A stretch of DNA of 64,000 nt from Pseudocoprococcus catus (GCF_019734885.1 NZ_JAAXCM010000046.1:33634-97633); one strand, 5' to 3'; shown: positions 24,875-34,135, numbered from the stretch's first letter. A program made the numbers and translations. The notes: generated by a model from the sequence alone, not told the origin.

Positions 24875-26692
24875 TTATGACGCCTGATCAAACTGGCTGT
24901 TGTACAGATCCGCATAGAAACCGCCTTTTGCCAGCAGTTCCTCATGATTGCCGCTTTCGATAATATCGCCGTCCTTCAGTACAAGGATCAGGTCGGCATT
25001 TTTAATCGTGGACAAACGATGAGCAATCACGAAAGATGTACGATTCTGCATCAACGCATCCATGGCTTTCTGGATCTGAAGCTCTGTTCTTGTATCCACG
25101 GAACTTGTGGCTTCATCAAGAATCAGCATTGGTTTATCCGCAATCATGGCTCTGGCGATGGTCAGCTGCTGTTTCTGGCCCTGTGACAAACTGACCTGAT
25201 CATTAAGGATCGTATCATAACCATGCGGCAGTGTCCGGATAAAATGATCCAGGCCTACGGCTTTACATGCTGCCTCTATCTTCTCTTCCGAAATATTCTC
25301 TGTATTGTACACCAGGTTTTCTCTGACTGTGCCCTCAAAAAGCCATGTATCCTGAAGCACCATACAGAACTGGGAACGTACTTCTTCCCGCTTCATATCC
25401 CGGGTGGAAATACCGTCGATCTTGATATCGCCGCTCTGGATCTCATGGAAACGCATCAGCAGATTCACCAGTGTCGTCTTGCCGGCACCTGTCGGACCGA
25501 CAATCGCGATCTTCTGTCCCGGTTTTGCCTTGGCTGAAAAATCATGAATAATGATCTTGTCTGTGTCTTCATAGCCGAATTTGACATGCTCAAAATCCAC
25601 ATAACCTTCTGCTTTGCCAAGCTTCTCTGTTTTATCGCTTTCATCGGACATTTCCTCTGCCCCAAGGAAAGCAAATACACGCTCACCGGCTGCTGCCGCA
25701 GACTGCAGGGACTGAGTTGCCTGTGCGATCTGCGCAAGGGGCTGGGTAAACAAACGGATATACATCATAAATGCAACAATGACTTCAAATCCGATATAGC
25801 CTTTCATTGTCAGCACAGCACCCATCACGCAGACAGCCACATAACCAAAATTGCCGATAAAGGCCATCAAAGGCTGCATCAAACCGGAAAGGCTCTGTGC
25901 CTTAAAAGCGCTGTCTCTCAGGTTATTATTCAGTTCATCAAAAACTTTTTTGGCATTTTTTTCACCGTTATAAGCTTTGACAACTGTATGTCCGGAATAA
26001 ATCTCTTCAATATGACCATTTAATGCACCGAGATTGGCCTGCTGCCTTGAGAAATATTTCTGTGAATGGCTTGTGATCAATGACATCAGTCCGAAACCGA
26101 TCATAGTTGCGATCACTGCTGTCAGCGTCATGATCACATTGGTCTTAAACATCATGATTAAAGACCCAAAGAACAAGGCTACCGCTGACACCAGGTTGCC
26201 GATACTCTGGTTCATAGACTGAGAAATCATATCCACATCATTGGTGACTCTTGAAAGCACATCACCTGTAGATGTCTTATTGTAATAGGCCATCGGCAGA
26301 CGATTGATCTTGCCCGAAATATCGCTTCGCAGCTGCTTTGTCACATTTTGTGTGACCGTGGCCATAATGAACTGCTGTCCAAAAGACAAAATTGCACTGC
26401 CCACATAAAAAGCCACCAATGTCAGACCGATGGACTTGACACGTTCCATATCAATACCTGTCGCTATGCCCTCTGTAATCACCTTTGTCAGATCTGACAA
26501 TTTATCCGGACCGAGGATTGTCAGAATCGTACCGGCCACGGCACAAATCAGAGCAACAATGATCACTGCCAGATAACGTTTACAATAACGGATGATCTTC
26601 ATCCATGTTCCTTTAAAATCTTTTGATTTCTCTGCAGGACGTCTGCCCATGCCAGGGCCCCGCATCCCACCTCTGTTATTTCTATTTTCCAT
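24875..26692 (-). CDS. ABC exporter half-transporter, subunit 2
   Basis: A 605-residue fused membrane/ATPase protein. The N-terminus is basic and Gly/Met/Arg-rich (NNRGGMRGPGMGRRPAEK), followed by six hydrophobic helices. The nucleotide domain has Walker A GPTGAGKT, signature LSQGQKQQ (Q for G, seen in the degenerate partner type) and Walker B MLILDEATSSVD. Its start overlaps the stop of the preceding subunit (TAATG). The pair forms a heterodimeric exporter of the MDR type; a drug or peptide substrate is plausible. Confidence 0.9.
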   Translation of the reverse strand: MENRNNRGGMRGPGMGRRPAEKSKDFKGTWMKIIRYCKRYLAVIIVALICAVAGTILTILGPDKLSDLTKVITEGIATGIDMERVKSIGLTLVAFYVGSAILSFGQQFIMATVTQNVTKQLRSDISGKINRLPMAYYNKTSTGDVLSRVTNDVDMISQSMNQSIGNLVSAVALFFGSLIMMFKTNVIMTLTAVIATMIGFGLMSLITSHSQKYFSRQQANLGALNGHIEEIYSGHTVVKAYNGEKNAKKVFDELNNNLRDSAFKAQSLSGLMQPLMAFIGNFGYVAVCVMGAVLTMKGYIGFEVIVAFMMYIRLFTQPLAQIAQATQSLQSAAAAGERVFAFLGAEEMSDESDKTEKLGKAEGYVDFEHVKFGYEDTDKIIIHDFSAKAKPGQKIAIVGPTGAGKTTLVNLLMRFHEIQSGDIKIDGISTRDMKREEVRSQFCMVLQDTWLFEGTVRENLVYNTENISEEKIEAACKAVGLDHFIRTLPHGYDTILNDQVSLSQGQKQQLTIARAMIADKPMLILDEATSSVDTRTELQIQKAMDALMQNRTSFVIAHRLSTIKNADLILVLKDGDIIESGNHEELLAKGGFYADLYNSQFDQAS

Positions 26693-28449
26693 TATGCCAG
26701 TTCCTCCTTTGAAAGCTGAGAGAAAGCAATCTGACGATAAACTTCACAATTCTTCATCAGTTCATCATGGGTACCCATTCCTGCGATCCTGCCTTCATCC
26801 AGAACAATGATCTTGTCTGCATCGCGGATAGTGCCGATTCTCTGTGCAACGATCAATCGGGTTGTATCACCGCACTTTTCATCCAGTGTCTGTCTCAGGA
26901 TCCGGTCGGTCTTATAATCCAGTGCCGAGAAGGAATCATCGAAGATCATAATCTCCGGATGACGGCAAATAGCTCTGGCAATAGAAAGACGCTGTTTCTG
27001 ACCGCCGGAGAGATTCGAACCGCCCTGGGCTACAAAACCATCATAGGTATCCGGCAGTTTCTCTACAAATTCATCCGCCTGAGCTGTATGGACAGCATCG
27101 ATAATGTCTTCTCTGTCCGCAGGCTTGCCGCCGTTTTCACCATAAGCCACATTGCCTGCAACCGTGCCGGAGAAGAGAATCGCCTTCTGGGATACATAAC
27201 CGATTCTGTTTCTCAATGCTTCCTGGGTATATTCTTTCACATTCATGCCGTCAACCAGCACTTCACCTTCCGTTGCATCATAAAATCTCGGAATCAGGTT
27301 GATAACCGTACTCTTACCACAGCCGGTAGAACCGATGAAAGCCACCGTATCTCCCTTATGAGCTGTAAATGTAATGTCTTCCAGCACATTCTTCTCTGCA
27401 TCCGGATATTTGAAGCTGACATGACGAAACTCTACTTCACCGGTCATACCCGCCTTGGCTTCTGTCTTCGCACCATCCTCAATGGCCGGTTCTGTATCCA
27501 GTACCTCATTGATACGCTTTGCAGCAACGGATGCACGGGGTACCAGCACGAAGATCATAACCAGCATCATGAAAGCCATCACAACCTGCATCGCATACTG
27601 TGAAAAGACAATCATATCCGAGAATAATGTCAGCTTATCCTGCATACCCGCATCATTGATCAGATAAGCACCTACCCAGTAAACCGCCAGTGTCAGACCA
27701 TTCATGACAAGCATGATACCCGGCATCAGAATCGTCATGGTTCTGTTGGCAAAAAGCTGTGTACGCTTCAGTTCATCATTGGCCTTTTCAAACTTGGTCT
27801 CCTGATAATCTTCCGCATTATAGGCACGGACAACACGAAGCCCTGTCAGATTCTCACGCGTCACCCGGTTGATGTTATCGGTCAGGATCTGCAGCTTTCT
27901 GAACTTCGGCATTGCCACCATAACACAGGTTCCGACAATACACAGCAGTATAATAACTGCGATGCCTGTTGTCGCCGTCCACTGCCAGCTCTTTCCGGCA
28001 ATCTTACAGATGGCCCACACAGCTGTCACCGGTGCCTTCAGAAAAACTTCCAATCCCAGCACCAATACCATCTGAACCTGGGTAATATCATTGGTTGAAC
28101 GTGTGATCAGACTGGATGTTGAAAAGCGTCCGATCTCTTCCATTGAAAATGACTGCACTCTGTTAAATACCTGTCCTCGCAGGTTGGCAGAAAAATTTGC
28201 TGAAATCTTTGCCGCGCAGACAGCAATACAGGCTGCCGTCAAAAGTGAGCCCACCGCACAGAGCAGCATCTTGCCTCCCGCTGCAAGTATATCTGCCATG
28301 GCACTTCCCTCTGTCTGAACAAGCACTGTCATGTCGGACATATAATCCGGCATGGTCAGATTCAGATAAACCTGTGCCAGAATCAAAAGAAAGGCAAGTC
28401 CAGCCAGTGCCATATCTTTCTTTGTCAATTTCTTTAATAATTTGATCAT
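26692..28449 (-). CDS. ABC exporter half-transporter, subunit 1
   Basis: A 585-residue membrane/ATPase fusion with six helices and Walker A GSTGCGKS, signature LSGGQKQR and Walker B IMIFDDSFSALDYKTD. The catalytic Glu after Walker B is Asp (FDDS), so this may be the weakly hydrolysing half of the heterodimer. It lies upstream of subunit 2 and downstream of marR, with its own promoter and a leader hairpin. Regulation by the MarR protein is likely. Confidence 0.9.
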   Translation of the reverse strand: MIKLLKKLTKKDMALAGLAFLLILAQVYLNLTMPDYMSDMTVLVQTEGSAMADILAAGGKMLLCAVGSLLTAACIAVCAAKISANFSANLRGQVFNRVQSFSMEEIGRFSTSSLITRSTNDITQVQMVLVLGLEVFLKAPVTAVWAICKIAGKSWQWTATTGIAVIILLCIVGTCVMVAMPKFRKLQILTDNINRVTRENLTGLRVVRAYNAEDYQETKFEKANDELKRTQLFANRTMTILMPGIMLVMNGLTLAVYWVGAYLINDAGMQDKLTLFSDMIVFSQYAMQVVMAFMMLVMIFVLVPRASVAAKRINEVLDTEPAIEDGAKTEAKAGMTGEVEFRHVSFKYPDAEKNVLEDITFTAHKGDTVAFIGSTGCGKSTVINLIPRFYDATEGEVLVDGMNVKEYTQEALRNRIGYVSQKAILFSGTVAGNVAYGENGGKPADREDIIDAVHTAQADEFVEKLPDTYDGFVAQGGSNLSGGQKQRLSIARAICRHPEIMIFDDSFSALDYKTDRILRQTLDEKCGDTTRLIVAQRIGTIRDADKIIVLDEGRIAGMGTHDELMKNCEVYRQIAFSQLSKEELA

Positions 28450-28543
28450 TACTGCACTTCTCCTTTGATGTCATTGCATATTTCTGTTAAGTCGCATTCA
28501 TTATCAGCACTCATCTCATCAGAGTGCCAGATTTAAATGAATA

Positions 28544-28572
28544 AAAATACTTCAGTGCTGCTGAAGTATTTT
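28544..28572 (-). terminator. hairpin terminator in the exporter leader
   Basis: AAAATACTTCAG (28544-28555) and CTGAAGTATTTT (28561-28572) form a 12-bp stem with a 5-base loop, followed by TTTTT in the operon direction. It lies between the exporter promoter and the first gene, so it may attenuate; it could instead be an operator palindrome. Confidence 0.6.
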
Positions 28573-28578
28573 ATCACC

Positions 28579-28643
28579 ATAAACTGTTTGATATTAAACT
28601 GTTTATTTTTAAACTATTATAGTACGAATAAAGAATATGTCAA
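28579..28643 (-). promoter_or_regulatory. exporter promoter with repeated AAACTGTTTA operator
   Basis: On the minus strand TTGACA (28638-28643), 16-base spacer and TATAAT (28616-28621). Just downstream are two copies of TAAACAGTTT-type sequence (28580-28589 and 28596-28605) and a GTTTA-AAAA-TAAAC dyad, placed where a MarR-type repressor would block transcription. Confidence 0.65.
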
Positions 28644-28681
28644 GGCTTTTTATATTTTTTTTAGATTTTTTCTTTTCCGGA

Positions 28682-29128
28682 TTATACAGATGCCTCATCA
28701 ATCATTCTCTCCATATTCGCCATTGCATGATTTAATACTTTATTGAAAATCGCTCTATCCTCTGCCTGAATACCGGACATAATCTGCTGATGCATATCAT
28801 CCCATATAGCATTGATGCGCCTCACCAGCTCTTTTGCCTCCTCTGACAATATATAATGCATATAACGCCTGTCCTTCTTATCTGGCATGCTCTCCAGATA
28901 ATGCATGGTACACAGATGTTCCAGGGTCTTTGAAATCTGCCCTTTATTCAAATCAAGATAACGATGAATATCTGCTGCCGTATTCCGCTCACCGGACATA
29001 GCCAGAAAACGCAGAATCTCGATTTCCACCCGCTTCACATCATATTCCCGAATGACGCCGTCCATCTTCTTGTTCATTAGCTGTTTGAACTGTCTGCCGC
29101 GGCGCATCATATTTAACTGTTCTTCCAT
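28682..29128 (-). CDS. MarR family transcriptional regulator
   Basis: A winged-helix regulator of about 148 residues. The DNA-binding part is EIEILRFLAMSGERNTAADIHRYLDLNKGQISKTLEHLCTMHYLE, and the wing MPDKKDRRYMHYILSEEAKEL contains the conserved D-x-R. The start at 29128 follows AGGGGAAG; a 14-residue extension is less likely. It sits upstream of the exporter genes and probably represses them and itself: its own promoter holds a dyad. Confidence 0.88.
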   Translation of the reverse strand: MEEQLNMMRRGRQFKQLMNKKMDGVIREYDVKRVEIEILRFLAMSGERNTAADIHRYLDLNKGQISKTLEHLCTMHYLESMPDKKDRRYMHYILSEEAKELVRRINAIWDDMHQQIMSGIQAEDRAIFNKVLNHAMANMERMIDEASV

Positions 29129-29219
29129 AATGCTTCCCCTCTGTCTGATTTTCACTGATTTAAAATACACTCACCGTCTGATCTGCATAAAAAGGCGGTG
29201 AGCATTTATAATCTATTAT

Positions 29220-29249
29220 ATTATACACCGTTTCCGGTGTTTTTTTCAA
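29220..29249 (-). promoter_or_regulatory. marR promoter with ACACCG dyad in the spacer
   Basis: TTGAAA (29244-29249) and TATAAT (29220-29225) on the minus strand with an 18-base spacer almost filled by ACACCG-N4-CGGTGT (29225-29240). Another TATAAT overlaps at 29215-29220. Confidence 0.55.
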
Positions 29250-29279
29250 ACCTTTTGTCGGATGAATTTTACAGAAGAA

Positions 29280-29426
29280 TTCAAACTGTCCGGAGGCTGT
29301 AAAGGACGGATCAAAAGCACCCGGAAGAACAGATGCAATACCTAATGCAATAGATACCGGTATTGCGATTACCAGACATACCACAAATATGATGAATACA
29401 GCCTGTTGATTCGCTGTGAAGCAGAC
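29280..29426 (-). pseudogene. last-helix relic of an MFS transporter
   Basis: Directly after the aroD stop codon and in the same frame, translation gives TANQQAVFIIFVVCLVIAIP, then VSIALGIASVLPGAFDP. This is a single hydrophobic helix like the last one of an MFS protein. No start of its own is evident. It may belong with the fragment at 30185-30670, with aroD lying between the two. Confidence 0.5.
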
Positions 29427-30188
29427 TTACAGACTCTTGTGAAGCAGATTTAATACAGTATTCAGGTCGTTCACACCCATCTGTCCCGGAGCAGAGGCTT
29501 TGCCTGCTGCACCAAATGTCAGTGCAGAACCAAATACTTCACCGCAAAGACGGCTGATCACACCTGTACCTGCCATAGACATCGTAATGATCGGTCTGTC
29601 CGCATACAGTCTGTTCATCTCTTCTGTTGCAAAAAGCAGTGTCAGTACATCCAGTTTGCTTTGAGGCATCACCGCAATCTTTGGAATGTCTGCGCCAAGA
29701 TCCTGCATTTTACGAAGACGGCCGACGATATCCTCCTTATCCGGTGTCTTGTCAAAATCATGGTTGGAAGCAACAACTTTGACGCCGCAGGCATGGGCTG
29801 CTTCAATAATCTCTTTCACCACTTCATCCCCTGTAAAGGCTTCCACATCCACCAGGTCCACATTGCCTGTCGCTGCGATTTCCTTGTTCAGTTTTGCATA
29901 ATCTGCTGCTTCAATAGCTTTCTCGCCGCCCTCTTTGGATGTACGGAAAGTAAAAAGAATCGGTGTATCTTTTAAAACCTGGCGAAGGTCTTCCAGCACA
30001 TCCTTCACCTTCTCAATATCGAAAACACTTTCAAACCAGTCTACACGCCACTCAACAACATCTACCGGGATATTGTCAAATGTTTTGGCTTCATTAATAA
30101 TGTCTTCTTTTGTTATACCGACGATTGGCACACAGATTTTCGGAATACCATCGCCGATTTTAATATTTCTAACTTCTACTGCTTTCAT
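29427..30188 (-). CDS. aroD: 3-dehydroquinate dehydratase, type I
   Basis: Dehydrates 3-dehydroquinate to 3-dehydroshikimate through a lysine Schiff base. VVEWRVDWFE (substrate Glu/Arg), VVASNHDFDKTP with the catalytic His, and PKIAVMPQSKLDVLTLL with the Schiff-base Lys are visible. PIITMSMAGTGVISRLCGEVFGSALTFG closes the site. At 253 residues it is full length and looks intact. Its ATG overlaps the end of the truncated MFS frame, so the message probably starts upstream of that fragment. Confidence 0.95.
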   Translation of the reverse strand: MKAVEVRNIKIGDGIPKICVPIVGITKEDIINEAKTFDNIPVDVVEWRVDWFESVFDIEKVKDVLEDLRQVLKDTPILFTFRTSKEGGEKAIEAADYAKLNKEIAATGNVDLVDVEAFTGDEVVKEIIEAAHACGVKVVASNHDFDKTPDKEDIVGRLRKMQDLGADIPKIAVMPQSKLDVLTLLFATEEMNRLYADRPIITMSMAGTGVISRLCGEVFGSALTFGAAGKASAPGQMGVNDLNTVLNLLHKSL

Positions 30189-30670
30189 ACTCTCAGACTC
30201 CTCTTTTTTATTGTTCTGTCTTCGCTAAAAGACTTCCGTATCTCACATTGACAAAAACTGCCAGCAAGCATCGGTGCAAAGATAGCCAGTACACCAAGAA
30301 TACCGATGGCAATGCCGTCGGCTACCGGCAGTGCTGCATAGGATAAGGAAGTACCTGCTGCCACATAGGCCACCTGAATATTCGGTGAAAATGCGATGCC
30401 TATAAAAAAGATAACATAGGATGCCGCACCAATCAACACTGAAATTCTTCTCTCCAGCTTATCGGACAAAGGCCCTGCAAAAGGAAGAGAAACCAGTCGT
30501 CCAAGCCCCAATGCTGCCGCAACAGCTGTAACTGTCATGACATCACCAACGCCCCACTGGGCAGCCAGCATTTCTTTGACAACCTGCTGGCTTAACAGTG
30601 AACAGCCGATACCTTGAATAAAATAGTTCAAATAAAGAATGACCACACTTGGTAAATATTTTTTATCCAT
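30185..30670 (-). pseudogene. MFS transporter, truncated (N-terminal third)
   Basis: The product starts MDKKYLPSVVILYLNYFIQG and has about three to four helices with the MFS loop FAGPLSDKLERRISVLIG. After SLSYAALPVADG it jumps to GIAIGILGVLAIFAPMLAG, which looks like a helix from near the C-terminus. The frame then runs out in a polar tail overlapping aroD. About 160 of roughly 400 residues remain, so an internal deletion and loss of the end have made it non-functional. It may have been a shikimate/quinate-type transporter, judging from the neighbour, but this is a guess. Confidence 0.65.
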
Positions 30671-30678
30671 CTCGATTT

Positions 30679-30756
30679 CCTCCTAAGAAGGAAAACTCCG
30701 CTAAAACAACGCGCACCCGCACGAAACGTTTTAACGGAGTTTTCTTTCTTAGGAGG
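30679..30756. promoter_or_regulatory. 29-bp inverted repeat enclosing the MFS ribosome-binding site
   Basis: CCTCCTAAGAAGGAAAACTC and onward (30679-30707) pairs with 30728-30756, with only two mismatches and a 20-base loop. In the minus direction the 3' arm ends in AGGAGG, eight bases before the ATG at 30670, so the ribosome site would be paired with CCTCCT. The inner stem followed by TTTTCC might act as a terminator for the permease gene upstream. Confidence 0.7.
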
Positions 30757-30814
30757 TATTTTAAAATTAGATGAACTGTTTTTATGATTCGATTTTGGCT
30801 TTAAACTAATTGAT

Positions 30815-31900
30815 TTAAGCTATTTGCCTGTTTTTATAAGCAATGGTTCCTTCTGCCAGGCATGCAGCGGCGAAAATGATGTTGATGGTAAATACAAGCT
30901 GCCAGATGTTATAGATATCTTTGACCATGTTTGCCATAATCAGGAATACTGGCATGGCATCGACGATAAGGGCCATAAAGCCGCCGAAAAATATTCTTAT
31001 TATCACCGGCAGGCCCCAGCATGCTGCAGAGATGATGACGGCTCCAAATGAACTGTTCTGATGGGCAGATACACACAGGGTAATAGCACACAATGATAAT
31101 AAGGCTTCTAAGGCAAGCATGAGTAAGACTGCCAGATATTTTGAAAACATCACCGACTGATGCCTGATGCTTTCAGACAGTACAAGTCCTGCGATGTTAT
31201 TGAATCCATTTAACCCATACACAACCTGACATAAGGCCAGGTTTATCACCGCAAACCACAGAAAGACAGAAATTGTAAATGTCAAAGCAGCGGCTATTTT
31301 TGCCATGACGTCCTTTCTTCTTCCCTCTTCTGTGCTGAAAATCAGTGGCAGCATTTTCGTCTGGCTCTCCTCTGCAAAAATAGTTGACACACTGCAAATA
31401 ACCAGTATACTTCCCAATATCAGACCAAACTGCAGCATTTCAACAAATATTTTCCAGCCTGTTGTGTAAGTCAGATAAGGTGCTATCCCCAGTTTTTCGC
31501 ATGTTTCCCCCAGTTCTGTTTCCGCAATCATATATCTTTCTGTTGGAACAATGCCGTTTTCCCATGCCCCATTGGTAAAATATCGTGTCACAAAATCATT
31601 TAAAAAGTTCCCGTCTCTCCATCCCGGCATATTTTCTTCCAGCTTGGATGGCAGACCATATTTTTCAACAATTTGATGGATCTTTTCATCTGTCAGCTCG
31701 CCTTCAAATTCTTTCGTGATTTTCTTGTTCATCTTCACAGCTTCATAACCGGAATAAACGCTTCCATCCACTGCAGCTATTTCCCCGTCTACTTCTGCAA
31801 ACCAAAAATAAGCCAACAACAATGCGGTAGCGGCAAATAGTCCGATTCTAAATATTTTGTTGTGATAGAGTTTGTACAATTCCATTCTATAAAGCCGCAT
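30815..31900 (-). CDS. ABC transporter permease (ABC-2-like)
   Basis: A membrane protein of about 361 residues starting MRLYRMELYKLYHNKIFRIG. One helix is followed by a large extracytoplasmic part (about residues 40-150) and then five to six helices, the plan of ABC-2 permeases. The start at 31900 follows GGAGG, which lies within the end of the ATPase gene. It is the last gene of a sigma factor operon and probably works with the ATPase just upstream in export or resistance to a cell-envelope compound. Confidence 0.8.
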   Translation of the reverse strand: MRLYRMELYKLYHNKIFRIGLFAATALLLAYFWFAEVDGEIAAVDGSVYSGYEAVKMNKKITKEFEGELTDEKIHQIVEKYGLPSKLEENMPGWRDGNFLNDFVTRYFTNGAWENGIVPTERYMIAETELGETCEKLGIAPYLTYTTGWKIFVEMLQFGLILGSILVICSVSTIFAEESQTKMLPLIFSTEEGRRKDVMAKIAAALTFTISVFLWFAVINLALCQVVYGLNGFNNIAGLVLSESIRHQSVMFSKYLAVLLMLALEALLSLCAITLCVSAHQNSSFGAVIISAACWGLPVIIRIFFGGFMALIVDAMPVFLIMANMVKDIYNIWQLVFTINIIFAAACLAEGTIAYKNRQIA

Positions 31901-31901
31901 T

Positions 31902-32777
31902 TTACGTTTCCTCCGTTGACTGTGTTTCATAAAGATAGGCATCTTCAAGAGTCCCATCCAAAAGTTCTGCCTCCCGCATGGGCTGTTTTTCGGAAATCAC
32001 TCTTAATTCGACATTTTCACCATTGCTTCTCATATTGCTGACAATAAAACGCTGCCCAAGGCACTCTGCTTCTTTTTCTGAAACAATGCATTTCCAGACG
32101 TGGCCTTTCACTTTCTCTATTATCTCCGCCTCTGTTCCTTCCTGAATGAGTTCTCCGTTTTTCATGATTAAAATGCGGTCTGCAATATACTCTATATCCG
32201 ACACAATATGAGTAGACAGCAAAACAATTCTGTCTTTGCCTAAGGAACTGATGATATTGCGAAAACGCACTCTCTCCTTCGGGTCAAGCCCCGCTGTAGG
32301 CTCATCCAAAACCAGAATTTCCGGATTGTTTAAAAGTGTCTGGGCAATGCCGATTCTTCGAAGCATCCCTCCTGAAAAAGTTTTCAGCTTTTTCCTGCGC
32401 ACATTTTTCAATTCTACCATAGTCAGAAGTTCTTCAATACGCTTTTCTGCATCATCTTTTGGCAATGCTTTTAAAGCCGCCATATACCTGAGAAAACGCT
32501 CTGCAGTAAAATCAGGATAAAATCCAAACTCCTGCGGCAAATAGCCCAGGAGTTTTCGATATTCTGCTCCCATACCAGAAATCTCAAGATTATCACAGCA
32601 AATCTTTCCCTCCGTTGGCTGCATAACACCACAAATCAACCGCATCAATGTTGTCTTTCCTGCCCCATTTTCTCCCAGCAGACCATATACCCCATTTGTA
32701 AATGTATAATCCACTTCACGGACGGCATCTTTATCTTTGTATCTTTTCCAAACATCCATCAATTTTAATTCATGCAT
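31902..32777 (-). CDS. ABC transporter ATP-binding protein
   Basis: A 291-residue ATPase of the BcrA/antibiotic-export type. Walker A is GENGAGKT, the signature is FSGGMLRR and Walker B ILVLDEPTAGLDP, and LSTHIVSDIEYIADRIL gives the H-loop. A C-terminal extension (ECLGQRFIVSNMRSNGENVELRVISEK) is usual in this group. Its start overlaps the upstream membrane protein gene by 13 bases. Confidence 0.92.
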   Translation of the reverse strand: MHELKLMDVWKRYKDKDAVREVDYTFTNGVYGLLGENGAGKTTLMRLICGVMQPTEGKICCDNLEISGMGAEYRKLLGYLPQEFGFYPDFTAERFLRYMAALKALPKDDAEKRIEELLTMVELKNVRRKKLKTFSGGMLRRIGIAQTLLNNPEILVLDEPTAGLDPKERVRFRNIISSLGKDRIVLLSTHIVSDIEYIADRILIMKNGELIQEGTEAEIIEKVKGHVWKCIVSEKEAECLGQRFIVSNMRSNGENVELRVISEKQPMREAELLDGTLEDAYLYETQSTEET

Positions 32778-33550
32778 AACACATCACCTTTTTCCATTCT
32801 ATTAAATAGCCTTTTTATCTGAATGACAAATAAAAGTAGTGACAGTATAAAGACTGCTGTCCATATCCGGTTAGCTGCCGTAAACATAATGCCCGGAATA
32901 GCCCCGATGACACCATAGCCAATGGACATCAAAAAGCCACTGATAACAAATAGAAACGAATGCTTTTTTCCTGTCTCCATTGACAAAATTCCCAGGGCAA
33001 TCATCCCCGACAACAGATAAGGTGTCAGAATATAAAGCCCCACCTGCAATAATCCAACACGCCAGAAGCCATTCAAATAACCTGCCAGCAAAAACAGCAC
33101 CACAACATTGACCATCCCGGATATTACTATCCATGCAGCCACACATTGCTTTGTATTAAAATAACAGCTTGCTCCCAACTCTGCCATTTTCCCAAAAAAC
33201 ATCTTATCAATCACACCAATGGATGTGATGCTTAAAATTCCTGCTCCCGCCATGCACACGGTGATAATTTCATTCTGACTCACTCCGGTATATTGCAGCA
33301 CCGCAATAAAAATAATGCCCAGACAGATAAGGCCGCCATAAATATAGAAAAACAGTTTATCCATATAATAAAATTGCTGAAGCAGAATATTTTTGATGGA
33401 CATCCTCATCTCAATTCTCTGCTTGTTGATTTTCTGCTTCTCCATCTCCATCATCATTGCCTGATGAGCTTTTTTCTTTCTCGCTTCATCAATATGTACC
33501 TGCGCATTCGCTCTTTCCAAAAGATTTTTTATTTCACTATCTCCCATCAT
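32765..33550 (-). CDS. membrane protein, possible anti-sigma partner
   Basis: About 261 residues. The first 50 are cytoplasmic, highly charged and helical (KNLLERANAQVHIDEARKKK), then six hydrophobic helices follow. The gene overlaps the end of the ECF sigma factor gene by some 14 bases, the usual position of an anti-sigma factor, but it lacks a zinc-binding anti-sigma motif. I do not recognise a named family. It could alternatively be a second membrane part of the ABC system. Confidence 0.6.
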   Translation of the reverse strand: MMGDSEIKNLLERANAQVHIDEARKKKAHQAMMMEMEKQKINKQRIEMRMSIKNILLQQFYYMDKLFFYIYGGLICLGIIFIAVLQYTGVSQNEIITVCMAGAGILSITSIGVIDKMFFGKMAELGASCYFNTKQCVAAWIVISGMVNVVVLFLLAGYLNGFWRVGLLQVGLYILTPYLLSGMIALGILSMETGKKHSFLFVISGFLMSIGYGVIGAIPGIMFTAANRIWTAVFILSLLLFVIQIKRLFNRMEKGDVLCMN

Positions 33551-34070
33551 CACACCCCTCCATCATCCTTTTCAACTGACTGATACCTAATCGAAACCGT
33601 GACTTTGCCGTGGACACACTACAACCCATCATACCGGCAATATCTTTAAACTTCATTTCTTCATACATCCGCAGAACAACTACTTCCCTGATATCCGGCG
33701 AAAGTGCCTTTAACAGATTCTGCAAATAAATGATATCTTCTGTTTCCTTTATCTGATTTCCCAGTTTCGGTATCTTATCAAGTTCTTCCCATCCAACCGA
33801 GGTTTCTGTGACTTTCTTATCCCGAAAATAATCAAAACAGAGGTTTCTTGCAATCATCAAAAGATATCCTTTGAGGTTTTGATGATGATAAGAAGTTCCA
33901 TATTTAATAAATTTTAAAAAACTTTCCTGCGTAATATCATAAGCATCCTCTTCAGATTGAACCATATAAAGACAAAAACGATAAATATCTGCATAATATC
34001 TCTCAATAATCAGGCCAGCTGCTTCTTTATCTCCATTATGCAGTTTTCGTATCAATTCGCTTTCTTTCAT
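33537..34070 (-). CDS. ECF-type RNA polymerase sigma factor
   Basis: A 177-residue sigma factor with region 2 (YADIYRFCLYMVQSEEDAYDITQESFLKF, the -10 binding helix) and region 4 (REVVVLRMYEEMKFKDIAGMMGCSVSTAKSRFRLGISQLKR, a helix-turn-helix). It heads an operon of a membrane protein, an ABC ATPase and a permease, the arrangement of envelope-stress or antibiotic-response systems in Firmicutes. A promoter that it may itself recognise lies just upstream. Confidence 0.93.
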   Translation of the reverse strand: MKESELIRKLHNGDKEAAGLIIERYYADIYRFCLYMVQSEEDAYDITQESFLKFIKYGTSYHHQNLKGYLLMIARNLCFDYFRDKKVTETSVGWEELDKIPKLGNQIKETEDIIYLQNLLKALSPDIREVVVLRMYEEMKFKDIAGMMGCSVSTAKSRFRLGISQLKRMMEGCDDGR

Positions 34071-34101
34071 CGTGTTTTCTCCTAATTCAATATCTGTACA
34101 T

Positions 34102-34135
34102 ATTATATAACCATTGATAACCGGAAAAAGTTCAC
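34102..34135 (-). promoter_or_regulatory. possible ECF-type autoregulated promoter
   Basis: On the minus strand GTGAACTTTTTCCGG (-35 part, from 34135) and TATATAAT (34102-34109) lie upstream of the sigma factor gene. GAAC-type -35 elements are usual for ECF factors. The assignment is tentative. The rest of the 178-base gap to 34249 holds no gene. Confidence 0.4.
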
